Below are positions 55,832 to 64,000 of a stretch of 64,000 nucleotides of DNA, piece by piece. The DNA is from Pteria penguin (lineage: Eukaryota > Mollusca > Bivalvia > Pterioida > Pteriidae), in the NCBI GenBank assembly GCA_035048485.1, contig CM068590.1:4066093-4130092 (forward strand), given 5' to 3'. Numbering within the stretch: position 1 is the first letter of the stretch; each line of letters opens with the position of its first letter. The notes beneath the pieces are model-generated. The model did not search any database, had not been told where the DNA came from, and was given only the letters and a program-made list of their open reading frames with translations. Position numbers and translations under genes: made by a program.

Positions 55832-57341
55832 CCTTATCATTTTCATTCTATGATCTTGATTCATTTCTTTTCATTATGTTTGTAAATACTTCATTTTCTG
55901 TTACATTCCTGAAAGCGAACAATGAAGTACTGTACTGTACACGTGAAGTCATACCTTCAAGGTATGAGCCGACCGTTTCAATAGAAATTAATTTTCCCCT
56001 AACCCAGGGGCCTGATCCCAACTTTGAAACCCACATGCACAACTACAAGCCACACCCTTACATATGACACCATCAAAAGTTTTGTTCCCCCTTTAGTTAA
56101 GGTGAAGAAGCCCGGACAAAGATGGATTGACGGCCAGACGACAGCGGTATAGCATAATACGCCCACATTTTAAATGCGGATGTATAAAAAGTTACATAAA
56201 TAATGACATTTAAACATCGCAATTCACCATTTACATTTGAACTTTTAACCATTTTTCATAAAATAATAAGAGAAATATGATATTACAGTTGACTTGGGTA
56301 TTCCGAATACTTGCCATTTGCAAATCACCTGATTATATATACATAGACATAGACATAGACATAGACATATATTTCCTTTGTTTCTTATGTCTAAATAAAT
56401 CAAGTGTGTTGTCATTGCTTATTTGCCACGCTGAATTTGCATCAAAACGAATGTGCGTGTGACGTAATATTCGAAACAATTTAACGACCGGAAGTATCAG
56501 AATCAACTAGCTGACTAAAATAGAACGTTATAAATTTTCAACTATGTCAGATTTTTCCATGAAAGGTGAGCATTTGAAAATTTGCATTGGTACAATATTT
56601 TGCATTAGTTATGATGAATTATAATTTACAATGAAGATTGAAACTTCAGCTTACTGAGAGATTCTACAGCTGATTTCACCGGCCACCTGCACTCGTCACT
56701 TTAGAATCACCCCGTACATGGCTATTTATAGATTTAGAAAAAAAAAAAAAAAAACCGGAAAGAAGTACATTACCGTACAATAATCATGTAGATATCAGTT
56801 ACAGACGGATGCCAATACTTGCTCTTTTAATAAGAGAAAAAATTGTGGATTCTCTTTAATTTTCTCTTTTTGTTTTTAAAGAACCCCAACCCCACAGACT
56901 CTCGTGTGTCACAAAAATATGTTCATTTAATAACGAATATTAGTAAAAAGAAAAAGAAAAAGATGATTTATACTAGGACTAATTATGGAATCTCTGAGAG
57001 TAGCAGCGATCTTAGGACTACCTCGACTGGAATTTATTCGAAACGTATTACGTCATTGTCAGATATATCTGACGTCATGTCAGTTTTATGACGTTTTTAC
57101 TTCCCGCCAAAATATGAACAGGTGCTACGTGTATGTTACCTTTAAATTTGACGGCAAAACATCACTTTTACCAAATTTTAAATTACGTTATGCCGACAAA
57201 GAGATAAAAAAAATATCCATTTAAATTAATTTTTCTGATGAGTTTGACTAATTGATTTAGTCCCGCATAGAGTGAGAGTTTAAAACAGTTTGCGATGCAC
57301 ACACGCGCGCACCATGTCCATACGTTTATATGATTATATAT
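55832..57341. other. Downstream region without recognised gene
   Basis: The first about 150 bp match the end of the unit-1 gene; the rest has no match in unit 1. It contains (ACATAG)5 at 56340-56370 and A runs at 56739-56756. Short frames at 56843 and 56985 have no domain or splice support. Confidence 0.5.
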
Positions 57342-57422
57342 CAGTGGCGGATCCAGGTGAGGGTCAGGCGAGTCGGGAACAACACCCCCCACCCCCCTTT
57401 CAAGTACCAAAATCCGCCACTG
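57342..57422. mobile_element. Short MITE-like element, CAGTGGCGGATCC ends
   Basis: 81 bp starting CAGTGGCGGATCCAGG and ending AAATCCGCCACTG, the inverted terminus. The centre is C-rich. Full-length relative of the one-ended copies at 7725 and 31767. Confidence 0.65.
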
Positions 57423-57852
57423 TGAATTCTCGCTTAAAGTTTCATTAGCTGCATCTTTTAGTATTTGAAACAAAACTTATAAACAGTAATCCTACATCTC
57501 TTTCATGGGGAAATAGCTTTTTGAAATTTCGTTACCGTGTTTATTTTGTTTTTGTTTATGTTTTTTACTTTTAATTCTCGTTGATTTCAAGATCATCTGA
57601 TGATGATTTTTAAGGATACTTTCAAAGTAAAATTATTCTATCTGAGATATACCATTAGTCTAATGATTTTAATTAATGTTGTGTCTATTTGACGAAGAAA
57701 AATCACAAATATTATTATATATTAAAGAAAACATTGACAAACAAGTTGAGTTTGTGAAACACTGATACCCTAGTGACACTTTTTGAAATGTATGTCTAAG
57801 GTCAAGTTCAAGGTAATAAAGGACAAAACTTTTCGTACCAACTGACCTATGA

Positions 57853-57940
57853 AATATCACAATTTTTGAGAATTAAATTAAAATATTCATAAGATAGTAA
57901 TTATGAATATTTTAATTTAATTCTCATAAATTGTGATATT
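57853..57940. repeat. Near-perfect hairpin, 39-bp arms and 10-bp loop
   Basis: Left arm 57853-57891 and right arm 57902-57940 are reverse complements with essentially one mismatch; both contain AATTAAATTAAAATATTCAT or its complement. Spacer AGATAGTAAT. No coding role seen. Confidence 0.9.
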
Positions 57941-58124
57941 CGTAAGAACTCACCATAAGTAATACATATGTGAAATATGAAAGCCTTGTGTTTATCAATT
58001 GAAAAATTATGGCAAAGGGGGCATTATCATTAAACAAGTACATGTGCTCTTTGCTCATGCATAGTCATAAAAATCAATATGGCAAAGTTAAGCATTGTAA
58101 CAAGGTTCAGTGTTAGACTCCAGT

Positions 58125-58287
58125 GGACCTTTTTCCAATTTTAAATACTTTATACCGTACGAACCACTAGTCGTCGGATTTTTTTTTATGACGTTGTTGT
58201 TTTGATTGTGATGTCATAATAACATGACACAAATCTAAAAACCTATCCAGTATTGCCCCTTACATCATGTCTAATTGGAAAAAGGTC
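58125..58287. mobile_element. MITE-like element, GGACCTTTTTCCAATT ends
   Basis: About 163 bp with terminal inverted repeats GGACCTTTTTCCAATT (58125-58140) and AATTGGAAAAAGGTCT (58273-58288). Internal ATGACGTTG and GATGTCATAATAACATGAC. The internal CCAGTATTGCCCCTTACATC also occurs at about 63637, marking a relative at the unit 2/3 junction. Confidence 0.6.
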
Positions 58288-58959
<672 letters not shown>

Positions 58960-59179
58960 ATCTTAGAAAGATCAATTTACATTTGATTAACGTTGAAGTA
59001 TTAACAATAGATTAACATGAATGTTTTACGTTAATTTAACAACATTCTAACGTTAAATTAACTTTAAATTCTTTAACATTAAATTGATGTATAAGCTCAA
59101 TTAACAATAATTTAACGTTAAATTTTAACGTTAAATTATTGTTTGTTTAACGTAAAATTAATGTTAGGCACAATTGGCT

Positions 59180-60640
59180 GTGTAGACAAATGCTCAAGTC
59201 ACCTATCGTTATAGCGTGACATCTCAATTCGCCTAAGCCAAAAGCTCAAGTGACCTATTATTATAGCGTGACGTCCTATTTCTCCTATGCCAAAGGCTCA
59301 AATGACCTATTTTTATACCATGACGTCCTAACTCACCAAAGCCAAATGCTCAAGTGACCTATTGTTATACCATGACGTCCTACCTCACCTATGTATTGTT
59401 ATAGCGTGAAGTCTTAACTCACCCTAGCTAAATGCTCAAGTGATGTATTGTTATAGCGTGACGTCACTAACTAACTCACCTAAACCAAAGGCTCAAATGA
59501 TCTATTGTTATAATTTGAAGTCCTACCTCCCCAAGCCAAAAGCTTTAGTGGTTCATTCTTATAGTGTGACGTTCTAGCTCAGGTAAGCTCAACGATACCA
59601 AAGGCGCGAGTGACCTATTGTAGAGCGTGACGCCACATCTTACTTAAGCCATAATCTCGACCTTTGTTCAATTATTGCGTCCTAATTCACTTAAGCCAAT
59701 TGTTAAAGTGTGACGTCCAAACTCACCCCAGACTTATGTATCATGTTGCTGTAGCATGACGTCCTAAATCAACTGAGCCAAAAGGTCGTGTGACCTTTTG
59801 TTATAACCTGACGTCCTACTTCACCTAGGTCAAAGTCTTAGATGACCTATTGTTATAGCGTTACTTCCTAACTAACCTAAGCCAAAGACTCAAGTGACCT
59901 GTTGTTATAGTATGACGTCCTAACTCACATAAGCCAGAGGCTAAAGTGACTTATTGTTATAGCGTGACGTTTTAACTTACCTAAGCATAAGGCCCAAGTG
60001 ATCTATTGTTTTGGTGTGACGTTCTAACTTACCTAGTCCAAAGGCTCCATTTACTTATTGTTTTAGGGTGACGTCTTAACTCACTTAAGCCAAAGGGTCA
60101 AGTGATGTATTGCTATAGCTTGACGTTCTCAATCACTCAAACCAAAGTCTCAATTGAAGTATTTTATAGCGCAACGTTCTAACTCGTCTAAGCAAAGGCT
60201 CAATTTACCTATTTTTATAGCGTGACGTTCTAACTCACATCACTTAAAGGCTCAAGTGACCTATTTTTATAACGTGACGTTCTAAATGACTTAAGCTAAA
60301 GGCTCCATTAAGCTATTGTTATAGCATGACGTTGTAAGTAATCTAAGATTAAATGGACCTATTGTTATAGCGTGGCATCCTAACTCACCTATGCCAAAGG
60401 CTACACAGACCTTTTGTCATAGCATGACGTTCTTTCTAACCGATGCCAAAGTCAAGAAGTGAGGAATCATTTAAGCGTGACGTTCTAACTCACCGAAGCC
60501 AAAGGCTCAAGTGACCTATTGTTATACCGTGACATCCTAAATTACCTTAACTAAAGGCTCAAGTGACCTATTGTTATAGCGTGTCGTCCTAACTTACCTC
60601 AACCAAAGGCTCAATTGACCTATTGTTATAGCGTGGCGTC
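59180..60640. repeat. 52-bp satellite array (unit 2)
   Basis: About 28 diverged copies of the unit around CTCAAGTGACCTATTGTTAT and AGCGTGACGTCCTAACTCAC. Many carry TGACGTC/TGACGTT where unit 1 has TGACCTC. More diverged between monomers than the other arrays. Confidence 0.9.
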
Positions 60641-61364
60641 TGTCTTTTGAAAGTGTTCATAGCAACGACTTTTTCGAACTGCTGTGTGGAGTTTAATGAA
60701 ACTCGGTAGATATGAAGTAGAAAAAGTTTCGTACAATTGTGTTTTACTGGATCCTGAGGTTTATGAAGGGCGGAGCGACATAGTCTCAGAACAGCTGCAT
60801 GGATCGTCAAAGCGAATGTATAAGATTGATATAGAAGTTTACCCTAAGATGGATTGCTGTTCCAATGCAATATAGTTTTCCTCGGATTGACAAATGTAAT
60901 GTTTGTAATGTTAGTATGTAATAATAAACTTGATTATACTTAGAACTAAATGGAAGATATTGATGGATGCCAAGTTAAATTATACAGAGAAGCCTTGTAG
61001 CTGCCTACAACTTATGCTGGAAATATCTAATTGAAGGACAAATTGCAAGTTTGCTTTTTGTTTTCTTTTTTTTTATGGGGGGGGGGGGGGGGTTTCTTTG
61101 TTTGATTGTTTGTTTGTTTGTTTTACATATATTACTATCATGTCTTGATTATTCAATATAGATGAAAAACTGTGAAGCATTTTATCAGTTTCAAAATCAA
61201 TAAGCAATAAATTTATGGCGATTTTCTTCAAGCAGTTAATTGTTTGCGAATGAGCAAATTAATTTCGGGTGAGCTACATAGAACAACTAAGGCCTCTTCT
61301 TGTTTTTTTCAAGTAATTGTTGCTTAAACTGAAGTCAATAAATTTATTATCGCCTTAACAATAT
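60641..61364. other. Spacer between the 52-bp and 35-bp arrays, unit 2
   Basis: Collinear with 13613-14480. G run at 61077-61092. No gene; the frame at 60684 mirrors a minus-strand frame at 13600 in unit 1 and has no domain. Confidence 0.55.
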
Positions 61365-63555
61365 CAAGATCACCTTACAAATTAACAACACAACAATATA
61401 ATGACCACCTCAACAATTAACACCATAACAATATAACGATCAGCTTACCAGTCAATAACATAACAATATAATGATCACCTGACCAGTCAACACCATAACA
61501 ATATAATGATCATCTTACCAGCCAACACCATAACAATATAATGATCAGCTTACCAGTCAACATCATAACAATATAACAATCAGCTTACCAGTCAACACCA
61601 TAACAATATAATGATCAGCTTACCAGTCAACATCATAACAATATAACAATCAGCTTACCAGTCAACACCATAACAGTATAATGATCAGCTTACCAGTCAA
61701 TCTCATAACAATATAATGATCAGCTTACCAGGCAACATCATAACAATATAATGATCAGCTTACCAGTCAACCTCATAACAATATAATGATCAGCTTACCA
61801 GTCAACCTCATAGCAATATAACGATCAGCTTACCAGTCAACTTCATAGCAATATAACGATCAGCTTACCAGTCAACCTCATAACAATATAATGATCAGCT
61901 TACCAGGCAACACCATAACAGTATAATGATCAGCTTACCAGTCAACCTCATAACAATATAATGATCAGCTTACCAGGCAACATCATAACAATATAATGAT
62001 CAGCTTACCAGTCAACCTCATAGCAATATAACGATCAGCTTACCAGTCAACCTCATAGCAATATAACGATCAGCTTACCAGGCAACATCATAACAATATA
62101 ATGATCAGCTTACCAGTCAACACCATAACAATATAATGATCAGCTTACCAGTCAACATCATAACAATATAACGATCACCTGCCCAGTCAACATCATAACA
62201 ATATAATGATCAGCTTACCAGTCAACCTCATAACAATATCATGATCAGCTTACAGTCAACCTCATAACAATATAATGATCAGCTAACCGGTCAACATCAT
62301 AACAATATAATGATCAGCTTACCGGGCAACCTCATAACAATATAATGATCAGCTTACCAGTCAACCTCATAACAATATAATGATCAGCTAACCAATCAAC
62401 ATCATAACAATATAACGATCAGCTTACTAGTCAACATAACAATATAACGATCACCTGACCAATTAACATCATAACAATATAACGATCAGCTTACCAGTCA
62501 ACCTCATAACAATATAATGATCAGCTTACCAGTCAACCTCATAACAATATAATGATCAGCTTACCAATCAACATCATAACAATATAATGATCAGCTTACT
62601 AGTCAACATAACAATATAACGGTCACCTGACCAATCAACATCATAACAATATAACGATCAGCTTACCGGATAACATCATAACAATATAATGATCAGCTTA
62701 CCAGTCAACATCATAACAATATAATGATCAGCTTACCAGTCAACATCATAACAATATAATGATCAGCTTACCAGGCAACCTCATAACAATATAACGATCA
62801 GCTTACCGTATAAAATCATAACAATATAATGATCAGCTTACAAGTCAACATCATAACAATATAATGATCAGCTTACCAGTCAACCTCATAACAATATAAT
62901 GATCAGCTTACCAGTCAACATCATAGCAATATAATGATCAGCTTACCAGTCAACATCATAACAATATAACGGTCAGCTTACCGGATAACATCATAACAAT
63001 ATAACGATCAACTTACCGGATAACATCATAACAATATAACAATCAGCTTACCAGTCAACACCATAACAATATAATGATCAGCTTACCAGTCAACATCATA
63101 ACAATATAACGATCAGCTTACTAGTCAACATAACAATATAACGATCACCTGACCAATCAACATCATAACAATATAACGATTAGCTTACCGGATAACATCA
63201 TAACAATATAATGATCAGCTTACCAGTCAACCTCATAACAGTATAATGATCAGCTTACCAGTCAACCTCATAACAATATAATGATCAGCTTACCAGTCAA
63301 CACCATAACAATATAATGATCAGCTTACCAGTCAACCTCATAGCAATATAACGATCAGCTTACCAGGCAACATCATAACAATATAACGATCAGCTTACCA
63401 GGCAACATCATAACAATATAACAATCAGCTTACCAGTCAACACCATAACAATGTAACGATCAGCTTACCAGTCAACATCATAACAATATAACGATCGCCT
63501 GACCAATTAACATTATAACTCTAAAACGATTAACTTAGCATTCAACATCATAACA
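61365..63555. repeat. 35-bp satellite array, 2.2-kb version (unit 2)
   Basis: About 62 copies of a 35-bp unit with CATAACAATATAATGATCAG followed by CTTACCAGTCAAC. Variants (AACACC/AACATC/AACCTC, GATAACATC, CACCTGACCAATC) appear in recurring groups. Both edges match those in unit 1 (last copies: CATTATAACTCTAAA). Confidence 0.95.
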
Positions 63556-63589
63556 ATTTTCACTACAACGTTAACAATTGGAATGTGAC

Positions 63590-64000
63590 GTCACAGTAAT
63601 CTGACCGAAATCTAAGCCTTAATTTTTCATTTGTCCAGTATTGCCCCTTACATCATGGAAAATTGGCAAAAAGGAAAGGTTATCACTTCCTTTAAAATAC
63701 CCCAATCAATTTTTCAGTTACAACGTGACATTTAGCAGACTATTGATAAAGGCCAAGTCGCCGAAATTTATCTTTTTTTCAATAAACTAGTTTCAATGCT
63801 TTGAGCTTAACTGTAAACAACAATTTGCCCCCCCCCCCCCCCTTTCCACTTTCCTTTCTCTTCCTAGAAATATTTACACGTATTGGTTATTGGGACTTTA
63901 TTCCTTCAGGGGGAATTCTACATTATTGAAGACAGTTTGATGCAGTAATTTACAAGTGTTAATATTCCAATGGCGAATGCAGGATTGAAATGATTGATGG
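63590..64000. repeat. Start of tandem duplication unit 3
   Basis: 63700-63830 matches the junction at 24460-24515 and 24800-24900. 63866-64000 matches 1371-1500 and 25444-25580 (GGGGGAATT...ACATTATTGAAGACA, GCAGGATTGAAATGATTGA). The sequence stops inside the unit. C run at 63827-63842. Confidence 0.85.

Overview
The window looks like nuclear DNA of an animal, most probably a bivalve mollusc (inference). It is AT-rich and gene-poor, with spliced genes and polypyrimidine/AG acceptors. It carries tRNA-derived SINEs ending in GATT or CAAC tails, Tc1-type and tyrosine-recombinase (Ngaro-like) elements, several large satellite arrays, and RING-less B-box/coiled-coil/beta-propeller (TRIM-like) genes of the kind that are expanded in bivalves. 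No bacterial operon, CRISPR array, rRNA gene or free-standing tRNA gene was found.

Layout. The window is built from a tandem segmental duplication. Unit 1 runs from about 0.8 to 14.9 kb, unit 2 from about 24.8 to 63.6 kb, and unit 3 begins near 63.6 kb and runs off the end. Units 1 and 2 share the same order of landmarks: a possible orphan exon, a SINE, a 73-bp satellite, a TRIM-like gene, a 52-bp satellite and a 35-bp satellite. Unit 2 is larger because its satellites have expanded (73-bp array about 1.3 kb to 13.6 kb; 35-bp array about 0.4 kb to 2.2 kb; 52-bp array about 0.8 kb to 1.5 kb) and because a roughly 7-kb retroelement-bearing block was inserted upstream of its TRIM-like gene. Between the units (14.9-24.8 kb) lie a 34-bp and a 27-bp satellite, the last exon of a two-pore-domain potassium channel (minus strand), and a 4.1-kb inverted-repeat structure whose arms carry SINEs and arrays of a palindromic 21-mer around a dead Tc1 transposase.

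Genes. The one clearly intact protein gene is the TRIM-like gene at 54098-55831 (577 aa: two B-boxes, coiled coil, NHL-type propeller). Its unit-1 paralogue (10355-12384) has lost the upstream start codon, carries a 310-bp insertion and has a nonsense change near the end. Both intron-like signals in it would allow splicing, so it may be either a pseudogene or a re-intronised gene. The K2P exon is open and has all the expected elements, but no upstream exon was recognised here. The tyrosine-recombinase retroelement (48.3-52.4 kb) encodes gag, RT-RNase H, tyrosine recombinase and an SGNH hydrolase. It is broken almost only at homopolymers, which suggests recent activity or assembly error.

Most of the many short open frames are shadows of satellites, SINEs or low-complexity DNA and are not annotated as genes.
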